The position numbers and the translations under genes are program-made. The notes beneath the pieces were generated by a model. That model saw only the letters and a program-made list of their open reading frames with translations, had not been told where the DNA came from and ran no database searches. From Methylobacter sp. (lineage in GTDB: Bacteria > Pseudomonadota > Gammaproteobacteria > Methylococcales > Methylomonadaceae), in assembly GCA_030684815.1 (NCBI GenBank), contig JAUXXQ010000156.1:1-54679 (forward strand): a stretch of 54,679 nucleotides of DNA. Reading direction: 5' to 3'. Of the stretch, positions 35,879 to 43,537 are shown one piece after another. Within the stretch, counting starts at the first letter, position 1. Every line of letters begins with the position of its first letter.

Positions 35879-38319
35879 GCCCGCCGACCGACATTAACCG
35901 CCCGGCGTCGACGGAGGAGATTGCCGCCGCGCTGGGCTTATCGAAACGCTCGGCTGAACGCAAGGCCGACAAGAGCAACTGGCCTTACACCGAACAAGCG
36001 ACACATAGCCGCCACAAAAAACGCCTGTATGCGCTGAAGACCTTGCCGCAAGACGTGCAATTTGCGCTATTAAACAAACGGATCGACGACCCTGTCGATC
36101 AAACCCTTAATGAACAACAGGACACACACCATGCCACACAAAATACATTTGGACTTTCCCGACCCGATGACGCTAGACGAGGAGCAGCGGCTATTGGACA
36201 TGCGGCGCTGGCTGACCGTGGATCATCTGCTGATTCTGATAAGAATCAAACAGGACACGCCCTATCTGGCGGACATGGCCGACGGGTGGTATCCCCACCT
36301 GGACAGCCTAAAAGTGGCCGAAATACCTGCCTACCGGCTCAAGGAGGAAAAACTGCTGGAGATAGCGCGGACACGGGAGCTGGAGCGCTTGGGCTATCTG
36401 ACGCTGACGGCGGACGAAGCCTGGACGCTGACGGATTGGGGGCTGATGGCGCTCAAGTTTTGGACGGCGTACCTGTACGACACGATCCGAAGGCCGTTTT
36501 AAAAACAGCGTTGGCTAAACCCCAATCTAATCTGCCTCCCTTAAATAAAACGCAAATACGCATCCATGAAGCCATAAAACACATCGTCAATTACGTCACC
36601 GCCACTGGCTTGCCAAAGCGGGCCGCGTTGGCGGTGCTGAACAAGAGCTATGCCGATGGCAGTCTGTCTAAGACCTTGCGCTGGTCGCTGGAACATGCCT
36701 GGGAAAAGCGCCGCGACGGTTGCGTATTGAACGTGAGTACATATAGCAAATGGGAGGCCAACTTTAAAGAACGCGGCCACTATGCGCCGCTGAAGCGGGC
36801 CAAGGATTTCACGCTGAAGCCTTGGCATGTGTTGGCCGTTGACTTAAAGCGCCGCCCGCAAGGCAGTTCAAAGCGCTGGATACATGCCGAACTGGTCAAG
36901 GCCTTAGGCGACGATGCGCCGGGTTACAGCGCGATGTGCGTGTGGTTCCATGAAAAATTGAGCGAAAAAGACCAGCTCGAAGGACGCTATAGCGGGTCGC
37001 AACTGCGCTCAAGGAAGTTTTACCAACACCGCACTAGCGAGGGCTTGGAGCCCGGAACGCTGGTTCATGCCGACGGCTGGAACACGCATTTTAGTGCGCC
37101 GCACCCGGTCACTAGGGAATTCGTCACCTACGAAGTGTGGCATTTCCATGATGTGGCGACGCGTTATGTGCCAAAACCCGGCATTGGCTTGACCGAAAAC
37201 GCCTTGGTCATCACCTGCGCCCTGGAAAACACGGTGCGCGAGCTGGGGGTTCCAGCCCGGGTGCAGACCGATAGCACCAAGGTGGTTAAGGGTGCCGACC
37301 GGTTTACCAAGGCGATGCATTCCTTTGAGGAGCGGCTGGGGTTTACCTGGGTGCATCCCAAGGAAGTCGGCAACTCGCAAGCCAACGGTATTGCGGAAAA
37401 CTTTAATACCAGCTGGCTGGATAAGCGCTCGCGGGAGCTGGCGACCTATCAAAACCGCAACAGTATGGACGACCTGAGCTTTAAACGGGTGCGCAAGCTG
37501 ACCGGGCAAATGGTCAAGGCGATCAACAGCGGCGATACGGAACTGCGCGACCAAAAGAAGCGGGAGATTGAGCGGGTCGGTAAAGGCTTGGTGTTTGACA
37601 CCTATCGGCAAGCTTTCGATTGGGTCATTAAAGTTTGTCACGAATTTAACGACAGGCCGCACAGTTCGCTGAAGAAGGTGACTTGCCCTGCCACCGGAAA
37701 AAGGCGTTACCAGACGCCCCGTGAAGCGCTGAACGAGCATATCAGTCTGGGCTGGACGCCGGTGGCGCTGGACGAGCAGGAATTGATCGACGCTTTCAGA
37801 CCGCATGTGCAGGTCAAGGTGCGGCGGGAAACGGTGTCGCCTTGGGGCGGGATGCGCTACCGCAACCCTGAGGTATTAAGCCATTTGAACGGCAAGGAGG
37901 TGATTGTCGCTTATGACATGTCCGATTACGAGACGGTCTGGGTGAAGGACTTGAAAGGGGTGCCGCTTTGCGAGGCCACCTTTGTTGAGGCGACGCGTTA
38001 CCACGCGGTGACTGCACAGCAGGCGGACGAGGAAAAACGGGCGATTGCGGCGTTGAAACGCTTGGATAAAAAGCGTGATGCGGTAATGGCCAGAGTGCCT
38101 AATCAAGTTATCGAAGGCGAGGTATTAACTCAGGTACCGGTTATTTTCAGAGAGCCTGAGCCTGAGTTGGTGGAAGTGCCGGTGCCGTTTAGGGAGCCGG
38201 AAGTGGCGTTAAAAGCGCCGGTGTTGCCGGGGAATTTTAACAAGAAGGATGAGGAGGCGATGGGGAGTTATGAAGACACGGTGATGATGCTGCAAAAACT
38301 GAAAGAGGCCAAAGAGTGA
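35875..38319 (+). CDS. Mu-type DDE transposase (MuA)
   Basis: 814 residues from the ATG overlapping the preceding stop; the longer frame from 35770 only re-reads that gene. The N-terminal wHTH of Mu-type transposases (about 10-75: RPASTEEIAAALGLSKRSAERKA, LPQDVQFALLNKR) is followed by a Gly/Ala/Asp-rich segment of about 130 residues that looks unfolded. Then come the end-binding and catalytic parts, with Asp400 (HADGWNT), Asp466 (VQTDSTK) and Glu508 (NGIAENF) as the DDE triad. The beta-barrel (VSPWGGMRYRNPEVLSHLNGKEVIV) and basic C-terminus follow. It catalyses strand transfer for integration and replication. The unfolded segment coincides exactly with a nested frame (36131-36502). Confidence 0.9.
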   Translation: MSPPTDINRPASTEEIAAALGLSKRSAERKADKSNWPYTEQATHSRHKKRLYALKTLPQDVQFALLNKRIDDPVDQTLNEQQDTHHATQNTFGLSRPDDARRGAAAIGHAALADRGSSADSDKNQTGHALSGGHGRRVVSPPGQPKSGRNTCLPAQGGKTAGDSADTGAGALGLSDADGGRSLDADGLGADGAQVLDGVPVRHDPKAVLKTALAKPQSNLPPLNKTQIRIHEAIKHIVNYVTATGLPKRAALAVLNKSYADGSLSKTLRWSLEHAWEKRRDGCVLNVSTYSKWEANFKERGHYAPLKRAKDFTLKPWHVLAVDLKRRPQGSSKRWIHAELVKALGDDAPGYSAMCVWFHEKLSEKDQLEGRYSGSQLRSRKFYQHRTSEGLEPGTLVHADGWNTHFSAPHPVTREFVTYEVWHFHDVATRYVPKPGIGLTENALVITCALENTVRELGVPARVQTDSTKVVKGADRFTKAMHSFEERLGFTWVHPKEVGNSQANGIAENFNTSWLDKRSRELATYQNRNSMDDLSFKRVRKLTGQMVKAINSGDTELRDQKKREIERVGKGLVFDTYRQAFDWVIKVCHEFNDRPHSSLKKVTCPATGKRRYQTPREALNEHISLGWTPVALDEQELIDAFRPHVQVKVRRETVSPWGGMRYRNPEVLSHLNGKEVIVAYDMSDYETVWVKDLKGVPLCEATFVEATRYHAVTAQQADEEKRAIAALKRLDKKRDAVMARVPNQVIEGEVLTQVPVIFREPEPELVEVPVPFREPEVALKAPVLPGNFNKKDEEAMGSYEDTVMMLQKLKEAKE
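36131..36502 (+). CDS. Nested ORF inside MuA, putative winged-helix protein
   Basis: 123 residues from MPHKIHLDFPDPMTLDEEQR, in the +1 frame relative to MuA. CAGGACACACACC precedes the ATG (weak AGGA site); an earlier in-frame ATG is at 36110. The product has normal globular composition, with alternating hydrophobic and charged residues: VDHLLILIRIKQDTPYLADM, then RELERLGYLTLTADEAWTLT followed by DWGLMALKFW, an LTxxG-type winged-helix ending. In contrast, MuA read over the same bases is low complexity. The C-terminal pattern resembles that of the 34930 gene. Either a genuine overprinted or inserted gene within the MuA linker, or MuA itself is interrupted here. No known function. Confidence 0.6.
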   Translation: MPHKIHLDFPDPMTLDEEQRLLDMRRWLTVDHLLILIRIKQDTPYLADMADGWYPHLDSLKVAEIPAYRLKEEKLLEIARTRELERLGYLTLTADEAWTLTDWGLMALKFWTAYLYDTIRRPF

Positions 38320-38320
38320 A

Positions 38321-38373
38321 CATCAAGCAGAGCTTGAGGCTAGGCATTCCCAAGCTGGAGCTTGGGAACGAGA
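38321..38373. repeat. REP family A, partial composite copy
   Basis: CAAGCAGAGCTTGAG half-unit plus CCCAAGCTGGAGCTTGGG palindrome and AACGAGA. A further hairpin, GTGGGCA/TGCCCAC, follows at about 38381-38405. All lie in the MuA-MuB gap. Confidence 0.7.
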
Positions 38374-38468
38374 AGAAAAGGTGGGCAAAACAGCATTGCC
38401 CACCCTACGCAGTAACACTATCTGGGTGCAACCAGATGGATTTTTTAACTAAGCAAGAGGAATTATAA

Positions 38469-39197
38469 ATGAAACACCATTACGTTAAAACCAGTAATCA
38501 CATGTTGTTTATGGCCATGCTGCAAACGGTGGAAACCCGTGCGTCAGCGGAAGCGCGGATTTTGCTGCTGGCAGGTGAGCCCGGTACCGGTAAAAGCCGC
38601 TGTGTCGACAACATCGGCGCGGAACGCAACGCCATCCATATAGAAGGGATGCCGGGCATGAATGTGACCTATCTGCGCGACTTGTTGGCCTACGAATTGG
38701 GTTGCCAGGGCGGCTCCAAGTTCATGCAGCATAAAGCCATTGTCGATACCTTTATCCAGCGCAAACCGACGGTGATTCTGGATGAAGCGCAGCATGGGCT
38801 GGAGAAGAAAGCCGACTGTATTGAGTATTTGCGCCGGATCTGCGAACAGGCGGGCAGCGTGTTGATTTTGGTCTGTCACAGCAGCGAGAAGCATCGCTTT
38901 GGCGAACATAAATTGGCGCACATTGCCACCCGGATCAGCGCCCTGGTCGAGTTTGTACCGGCGACCTTGGCCGATTGCCAGTTGTATTTGGCGGAATTGT
39001 GCGAGGTGAAAGTCGATGAAGGCGTGGCCGCGCAGGCCTTGGCGCAGTCGCGCGGGCGTTATCGCTTGTTGTCGAATGCCGGGCGCATTTTGGAGGACAT
39101 TGCCGAGGCCAAGGGGGCGAAGTTTTTGACGGCGGCGGATGTGAAAGGGGTGATGCTGTGCCAGGATGCGATGAAGTCATTGCGCAAGGGCAAATAG
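38469..39197 (+). CDS. MuB-like AAA ATPase, target-DNA activator
   Basis: 242 residues. Walker A GEPGTGKS (about 36-43), Walker B VILDEAQH (about 100-107), an arginine-finger-type region ATRIS. It belongs to the MuB/TniB/ExeA-like AAA group. In Mu, MuB coats target DNA, stimulates MuA and gives target immunity. It directly follows the transposase, separated only by repeat DNA, with AAGAGGAATT before the ATG. Confidence 0.88.
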   Translation: MKHHYVKTSNHMLFMAMLQTVETRASAEARILLLAGEPGTGKSRCVDNIGAERNAIHIEGMPGMNVTYLRDLLAYELGCQGGSKFMQHKAIVDTFIQRKPTVILDEAQHGLEKKADCIEYLRRICEQAGSVLILVCHSSEKHRFGEHKLAHIATRISALVEFVPATLADCQLYLAELCEVKVDEGVAAQALAQSRGRYRLLSNAGRILEDIAEAKGAKFLTAADVKGVMLCQDAMKSLRKGK

Positions 39198-39198
39198 C

Positions 39199-39231
39199 GG
39201 CGGCGGTGGGAGCGGCCACTCCCACGACTCT
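39199..39231. repeat. REP family B unit
   Basis: GTGGGAGCGGCCACTCCCAC palindrome (GTGGGAGCGGC arm) directly after the MuB-like stop. Confidence 0.6.
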
Positions 39232-39272
39232 TATATATAGCATGATCCAAAAACAATAATACGGAGTAGATA

Positions 39273-39602
39273 ATGCGAAGTGGACAAAAAGCCCCCCGGA
39301 CACGCACCAGCGGCTTACGCGCGCGGGCGTGGTGGGTATTACGAAAAAACAAAAGCATGACCCTGGTCGAGATACAAACCACGATCTGTAACGGCGTGGA
39401 AAAAGACCCGGTGGCGAATTTGCGCAAGTACCTGAATAGGCTGGTTGACGCCGGGGTGATGCGCATCGAAGTGGTGGACGACGGCAAGCTGACCAGCAAC
39501 GGCAGTTACCGCTATACCGTCATCCGCAATCTAGGCCCTAAAGCCCCGATCGTGCGCAACGCCGGTACGGTGTTCGATCCTAACAGCGGGGCGCTGTTAT
39601 GA
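39273..39602 (+). CDS. Small winged-helix DNA-binding protein
   Basis: 109 residues. A basic N-terminus (about 1-20) precedes a winged helix (ARAWWVLRKNKSMTLVEIQTTI, NLRKYLNRLVDAGVMRIEVVDDG, YRYTVIRNLG). Such genes are common in the Mu early region between B and gam-like genes. Overlaps the next start by 4 bp (ATGA). Exact role unknown. Confidence 0.65.
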   Translation: MRSGQKAPRTRTSGLRARAWWVLRKNKSMTLVEIQTTICNGVEKDPVANLRKYLNRLVDAGVMRIEVVDDGKLTSNGSYRYTVIRNLGPKAPIVRNAGTVFDPNSGALL

Positions 39603-39898
39603 GTCTGGACTTATTTAAAGCCAAACGCGAAGAACTGGGCACCAAAGGCCTGGCCGACGCTTTAGGCATTACCGGCAGCGCGGTGCGCATGGTGTGCACC
39701 GGGCATTACCCTAACCCAACGCCGATTTTAAACCTGTTTGCACGGCGTTATATCAACATCGTGAGGTGTCCTTACATCGACGAAGACATTGGCCGCGACG
39801 TGTGCCGCAACCGTTCAACCGCGCCGCGCCCGTTTGGCGGCGCATCCAAATTAACCTGGTGGGAAGCCTGCCAGCTGTGTTCACAAAAAGGGGAATAG
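39599..39898 (+). CDS. Helix-turn-helix protein with cysteine-rich C-terminus
   Basis: 99 residues. LGTKGLADALGITGSAVRMVCTGHY is a Cro/LacI-like helix-turn-helix (about 12-40). The C-terminal half carries CPY, DVC and CQLC cysteines, possibly a small metal site. Typical of Mu-like early regions. Target unknown. Confidence 0.65.
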   Translation: MSLDLFKAKREELGTKGLADALGITGSAVRMVCTGHYPNPTPILNLFARRYINIVRCPYIDEDIGRDVCRNRSTAPRPFGGASKLTWWEACQLCSQKGE

Positions 39899-39900
39899 TT

Positions 39901-40104
39901 ATGTTTTTGAATAAATTAGGTTTGGCAAGCGGCGATACCGTGACCACGATGACGGCCATATCCAGCCGGGTGATCCGCTTGGAAATGGAGGTTGATGGGC
40001 AGGTGCAGGCGGCGGTGCTCAATACCGCCGAGTGCGATGCGCTGATTTTAGTGCTGAAGGCGGCTGTGCATCTGGCCGATGTGTATAAGGCGGGGGATTT
40101 ATGA
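39901..40104 (+). CDS. Small hypothetical protein (67 aa)
   Basis: 67 residues from MFLNKLGLASGD, 2 bp after the previous stop, with AAAGGGGAATA as ribosome site. Beta-strand N-terminus and a helical AECDALILVLKAAVHLADVY segment. The frame extending upstream to 39766 is a shadow. Ends overlapping the next gene (ATGA). Confidence 0.6.
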   Translation: MFLNKLGLASGDTVTTMTAISSRVIRLEMEVDGQVQAAVLNTAECDALILVLKAAVHLADVYKAGDL

Positions 40105-40472
40105 GTTTGTTTAATTTGGGCGGGAGTGGTCAGCCTGGTGGGAGTGGCCGCTCCCACGAGGGCGGCGGCTCCTACCAGGCGGACAGCATGAAGAGCTGCC
40201 AAATGCTAAACCGTCCGGTTGAGCCGGTGGCGATCGGGCAAGTTGCCAAGGTGGCGGCGCAGCTCAAGGATATGGGCTTTCAGGTGCTGACCGCGCAATT
40301 TGGTGATTGCCCGTCGGTCACTATTAAGCCTTGTGCCAATACGGTGCGCTTAGTGTCGGTCTGCACCGGACAAAGCGGCGCGGGTGGGCAGATGTACCGC
40401 GATTATGCGGCCGTTATGGATGGCGTGAAGGTGGTTTGGCATAAGCCGATGCGGCCGCTGGGGCTTAACTGA
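40101..40472 (+). CDS. Hypothetical protein with repeat-derived N-terminus
   Basis: 123 residues. Residues about 8-26 (GGSGQPGGSGRSHEGGGSY) are encoded by family B repeat DNA (40137-40181). The remainder (from about MKSCQMLNRPVEPVAIGQVAKVAAQL) looks globular. An internal ATG at 40188 could be the original start, with the repeat having extended the frame. No family recognised. Confidence 0.5.
   Translation: MSLFNLGGSGQPGGSGRSHEGGGSYQADSMKSCQMLNRPVEPVAIGQVAKVAAQLKDMGFQVLTAQFGDCPSVTIKPCANTVRLVSVCTGQSGAGGQMYRDYAAVMDGVKVVWHKPMRPLGLN
40137..40181. repeat. REP family B unit inside a reading frame
   Basis: GTGGGAGTGGCCGCTCCCAC palindrome plus GGCGGCGGCTCCTACCA. Forms the Gly/Ser-rich N-terminus of the surrounding frame. 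Confidence 0.6.
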
Positions 40473-40537
40473 TGGACGGGCTGCTGCTGTTTTTGGCAGT
40501 GCTGCTGATGATGCCGGTGGTTTGGCGGACTTGGTAA
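40472..40537 (+). CDS. Possible 21-residue membrane microprotein
   Basis: ATG overlaps the previous stop (TGATG). Product: MDGLLLFLAVLLMMPVVWRT and a final Trp, one short hydrophobic helix. Translational coupling is the only support; it could be chance. Confidence 0.3.
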   Translation: MDGLLLFLAVLLMMPVVWRTW

Positions 40538-40541
40538 AGGT

Positions 40542-40676
40542 TTAACCGCAGAGGCGCGCAGAGGATTTAAAAAACTCGGTGAGACTCTGCGGAAAACTCT
40601 GCGTAACTCTGCGGTTAAGCAGTAACACACAATTTAACTCTTATTATAGGTACACACATGAACGAATTAACCCACA
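40542..40676. repeat. Duplicated leader module, copy 1
   Basis: TTAACCGCAGAGGCGCGCAG starts a stretch ending with a mirrored CTCTGCGGTTAA; then comes an AT-rich segment (TTTAACTCTTATTATAGG) and the first six codons (MNELTH) of the DUF3164 gene. Nearly identical to 41622-41778. The AT-rich part offers TATTAT as a -10 candidate. Confidence 0.75.
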
Positions 40677-41281
40677 ACGAAATCCCCTTAGGCTACCTGC
40701 GCAACGGTAGCGGCCATCTCGTCCCGACCGCCCTGGTCAGCGAGATCGACAAAACCCGCGACAATCTTGTGCTGGAGATTGTCAGCAAAGCCAACGACTT
40801 GCGGACGATTATGGGCGATTTTAAAAACGAAGCGTTTGGCGACATCCAAGCCTTCGTCGAGCTGTCCGCTGAAAAATACGGGCTGAAATTGGGCGGCATC
40901 AAAGGCAACATTACGCTGTGCAGCTTCGATGGCCAGTATCAAATCAAATTGTCGCAGGCTGACGTGAAGATTTTCGACGAACGCTTGCAAGCGGCGAAAG
41001 AGTTGGTCGATGCCTGCATTCATCGTTGGACGGAAGGCAGCGGCAACGAAGTCAAGGCCTTGGTCGAACACGCCTTCCAGACCGACAAAGAGGGCAAGAT
41101 CAGCCTGGGGCGGATTTACACCCTGCTGCAACTGGATATTGACGACGAGCAATGGATGGCGGCGATGCAGGCCCTGCGCGATTCGATGCAAGTGGTTAGC
41201 ACCAAAGCCTATCTGCGCATCTACCGGCGCAACAGTTCCGGCAAGTTCGACCAGCTGGCGCTGGATTTGGCGGGGTTGTGA
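40658..41281 (+). CDS. DUF3164 family phage protein
   Basis: 207 residues. Matches the DUF3164 family of Mu-like phages: GYLRNGSGHLVPTALVSEIDKTRD, then YGLKLGGIKGNITLCSFDGQYQI, KLGRI-type YTLLQLDIDDEQWMAAM. An early-region protein whose role is not established. Its first codons are part of the duplicated leader module. Confidence 0.8.
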   Translation: MNELTHNEIPLGYLRNGSGHLVPTALVSEIDKTRDNLVLEIVSKANDLRTIMGDFKNEAFGDIQAFVELSAEKYGLKLGGIKGNITLCSFDGQYQIKLSQADVKIFDERLQAAKELVDACIHRWTEGSGNEVKALVEHAFQTDKEGKISLGRIYTLLQLDIDDEQWMAAMQALRDSMQVVSTKAYLRIYRRNSSGKFDQLALDLAGL

Positions 41282-41610
41282 TGATGGACGATCTGATGAC
41301 GCGTGAGGATATTGCCGCCTTGCTGGGCAAAAGCCGGGCGTTTACCGCTGAATTGTTGATGATGTTTGGTGCGCCGCCGGCGGTTTGCAAAAAGAACCGG
41401 TCGTTTATGTACCGACGCGTGGTGGTGATGGAATGGCTGGCAACCGAACCGTACCAACGGCATTTGCAGCAAGTTGCCGAGCGGAAACGCGCGGTGGGCT
41501 TGCGACTGGATCGGGCGAGGCCGAGCGCACTCGATCAGGCGCTGGCGTTGCAGTTCTTGACCGGTCGTGCGGTGGCCATCAACACCGGCCGTGGGCTCGA
41601 GTTTTATTGA
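41281..41610 (+). CDS. Small HTH-type protein
   Basis: 109 residues from MMDDLMTREDIAALLG, start overlapping the DUF3164 stop. The N-terminus (DLMTREDIAALLGKSRAFTAELLMMF) is an excisionase/MerR-like helix-turn-helix, followed by RSFMYRRVVVMEWLA as wing. C-terminal half basic and Ala/Arg-rich. Probably DNA binding. Confidence 0.55.
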   Translation: MMDDLMTREDIAALLGKSRAFTAELLMMFGAPPAVCKKNRSFMYRRVVVMEWLATEPYQRHLQQVAERKRAVGLRLDRARPSALDQALALQFLTGRAVAINTGRGLEFY

Positions 41611-41621
41611 TTTTAAAAGCA

Positions 41622-41778
41622 TTAACCGCAGAGGCGCGCAGAGTAAGGCGCAGAGTCTCGCAAAGGATTTAAAAAGCTCGGCGAGACTCTGCGGAAAACT
41701 CTGCGTAACTCTGCGGTTAAGCAGTAACACACAATTTAACTCTTATTATAGGTACACACATGAACGAATTAACCCACA
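41622..41778. repeat. Duplicated leader module, copy 2
   Basis: Same as 40542-40676 apart from about 21 extra bases after the first CGCAGAG and a few substitutions. It ends with the same AT-rich segment and the same first six codons (MNELTH), here opening the gemA gene. Confidence 0.75.
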
Positions 41779-42185
41779 AACAACAACTGGCAAAAATCCA
41801 CATTGCCAAAAAACAACTGGGGCTTGATGACGACACCTACCGCGCCCTGCTGATGCAGCTGGCAGGTGTTAACAGCGCCAAAGATTTAACAAGCGCAGGC
41901 CGTGCCAGCGTACTGGAACACCTGAAAAAAGTCGGCTTCAAAGGCAGCAAAGTGTACAAAGGCCGTCCGCATAATGCCGGGACAAAGGCCGCCAACGCCA
42001 AACAGCTGGGCAAAATCGAAGCGCTGTTGGCCGATGCCGGACGGCCTTGGGCGTATGCCCTTGCCCTGGCTAAGCGCATGTACAAAAAGGACGCGTTGGA
42101 ATTTTGCGACGGGCGGGAATTGGCCGGGATTATTGCCGCGCTGGCGAAGGATGCGGCGAAACGGGGAGGCGATGATGCAGCTTAA
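41760..42185 (+). CDS. GemA-like regulatory protein (Mu gp16)
   Basis: 141 residues of the DUF1018/GemA family: AKIHIAKKQLGLDDDTYRALLMQLAGVNSAKDLTSAGRASVLEHL (seen in part), then QLGKIEALLADAGRPWAYALALAKRM and LAGIIAALAKDAAKR. In Mu, GemA alters host gene expression and DNA topology. N-terminal codons come from the duplicated leader. Confidence 0.85.
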   Translation: MNELTHKQQLAKIHIAKKQLGLDDDTYRALLMQLAGVNSAKDLTSAGRASVLEHLKKVGFKGSKVYKGRPHNAGTKAANAKQLGKIEALLADAGRPWAYALALAKRMYKKDALEFCDGRELAGIIAALAKDAAKRGGDDAA

Positions 42186-42651
42186 CCGATGCCCCATCTG
42201 CCACAGCCGGATTAGCGTAGACGCGCTGGTACAGGATGAGGCCGGGCGGGAATTGCTGGGGCTGCTGGTGCGGCTGGACATCGAGTCCGGCAGCGCGCTG
42301 GTCGGTTATCTGGGTCTGTTCCGCTCACCCAGCCGCGATCTGGCTAATGATCGGGCGCTGAAACTGGCGAAAGACGCGCTGGGTTTGGGTCATGCCGGGA
42401 ATGTCGCCCAGGCCATGCGGCAGACCGTGGACAGCTTGCAGGGCAAGGGCGGCAGGGCATTGACTAACCATAATTATTTAAAACGGGTGCTGGAGGATTA
42501 TGTACTGGTCAGTGAAAGCGACTCACCGGGTGGGAGCGGCCACCCGGCCGCGATTAACCCAAGTCGGGGCCGGGTGGCGGCTCCTACAGGCGCCACCAGC
42601 AAGACCGCGCAAGCCCTGCAAGCGTTGGAGGATTTCGGCAATGGCTACTGA
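42172..42651 (+). CDS. Phage protein with N-terminal Cys pair and repeat-derived segment
   Basis: 159 residues from MMQLNRCPICHS (GGGGAGGCG ribosome site; overlaps gemA by 14 bp). CPIC at 7-10 may be half of a zinc site. The helical middle (LAKDALGLGHAGNVAQAMRQTVDSL) recurs in Mu-like phages downstream of gemA. Residues about 119-145 (GGSGHPAAINPSRGRVAAPT) are a family B repeat pair read in frame. Confidence 0.6.
   Translation: MMQLNRCPICHSRISVDALVQDEAGRELLGLLVRLDIESGSALVGYLGLFRSPSRDLANDRALKLAKDALGLGHAGNVAQAMRQTVDSLQGKGGRALTNHNYLKRVLEDYVLVSESDSPGGSGHPAAINPSRGRVAAPTGATSKTAQALQALEDFGNGY
42526..42596. repeat. REP family B, inverted pair inside a gene
   Basis: GGTGGGAGCGGCCACCCGGCC and GGCCGGGTGGCGGCTCC-type arms face each other around an AATCGCG-like centre. 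Read in frame in the surrounding gene without a stop. Confidence 0.65.
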
Positions 42652-43012
42652 TGACTTGGACTGGCTTAGAAAAACCGTGTCCGAATGTTTGAAGGCGCTG
42701 GTGGTGCTGCATTTGGACGGCGGCCCTGCTGCTGAAATCATGACCAAAACCGCGTCTATCTGGGTGCGGGTGATTAGCCAATGGCCTATCACCTGGAACG
42801 AAGAGCTGGACAAGCCACGGTTGGAGGCCGCGTTTTTGCAACTGGCCGCGCAAAGCCAGCGCTGGCCGAGCCCCAGCCAATTGCGGCCGCTGTTGCCGCC
42901 GAGGGTATATAAAGATCCGGCCCTGGATGCCCCAGCGTATCCCGAGGACAAGGCGCGGGCGAATCGGGAAAAGATTGCCGCGCTGATTAAGGCTGCGGTC
43001 AGGAGAGTCTGA
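42641..43012 (+). CDS. Hypothetical early phage protein
   Basis: 123 residues from MATDDLDWLRK; the frame extending upstream to 42500 is a shadow. Helical, with TWNEELDKPRLEAAFLQLAAQSQRWPSPSQLRPLLPPR, a pattern seen in Mu-like phage proteins of the gp16-17 region. Function unknown. Overlaps the previous gene by 11 bp. Confidence 0.6.
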   Translation: MATDDLDWLRKTVSECLKALVVLHLDGGPAAEIMTKTASIWVRVISQWPITWNEELDKPRLEAAFLQLAAQSQRWPSPSQLRPLLPPRVYKDPALDAPAYPEDKARANREKIAALIKAAVRRV

Positions 43013-43104
43013 TGGATGCAATAACGCTAGTCTGGCAGGTGTCGGTGGTGCAGTTGGTAATCGTTGCGCTGCTGGTGTCGGTCGAATTATTAACAAAAAG
43101 GTGA
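43012..43104 (+). CDS. Small single-helix membrane protein (30 aa)
   Basis: ATG overlaps the previous stop (TGATG). MDAITLVWQVSVVQLVIVAL continues as a hydrophobic helix to ELLTKR. Its position just before a secreted hydrolase gene suggests a lysis-related helper, but that is only context. Confidence 0.4.
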   Translation: MDAITLVWQVSVVQLVIVALLVSVELLTKR

Positions 43105-43108
43105 TCTG

Positions 43109-43486
43109 ATGAAAAGACTGTTATTAACGCTGCTGCTTGCCCTGCCCGCCGCGCAGGCTGACGAGGCTAAATGCCTGTCTAAAATCCTGTATAGCGAAGG
43201 CCGGGGGGAGTCGATTGAGGGCGTCATTGCCCTGGGCGAAGCCACCAAAGCACGGGCAAAGCGCAGTAAAACCGCTATTTGCAAGATCAAAGGCGTGACC
43301 CGGAAACAACCGCCGGTGCGGCTTGAGCATTATTGGATCACGCTGGCCGACAGCATTTTAACCGACCGCAAAAAGCCGATTGTCGGCAAGGCGGACAGCT
43401 GGAACACCGGCAAAAAACCCGCATTCAAGGGCGATGTGACCCGCCGCATCGGCAGGCATACGTTTTATGTGATGGCGGATTTGTAG
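43109..43486 (+). CDS. SleB-like cell wall hydrolase (Hydrolase_2)
   Basis: 125 residues. Sec signal peptide (MKRLLLTLLLALPAAQA). The mature part matches the SleB/Hydrolase_2 fold: CLSKILYSEGRGESIEGVIALGEATKAR with the catalytic-type Glu in SEGRGES, and IGRHTFYVM at the end. These enzymes cleave peptidoglycan. Located in the early region, away from the second muralytic enzyme at 46299. Confidence 0.8.
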   Translation: MKRLLLTLLLALPAAQADEAKCLSKILYSEGRGESIEGVIALGEATKARAKRSKTAICKIKGVTRKQPPVRLEHYWITLADSILTDRKKPIVGKADSWNTGKKPAFKGDVTRRIGRHTFYVMADL

Positions 43487-43537
43487 GGCTGCGCGGCTTG
43501 CGCGTTTGGAAAAAAATTAATTAAACGAGGAATCATT

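Noticed and set aside
37009-37806. 265-aa minus-strand ORF opposite the MuA catalytic region
   Set aside because: The MuA strand carries the DDE motifs and conserved domains here; the antisense frame has no recognisable domain and arises from high-GC codon use.
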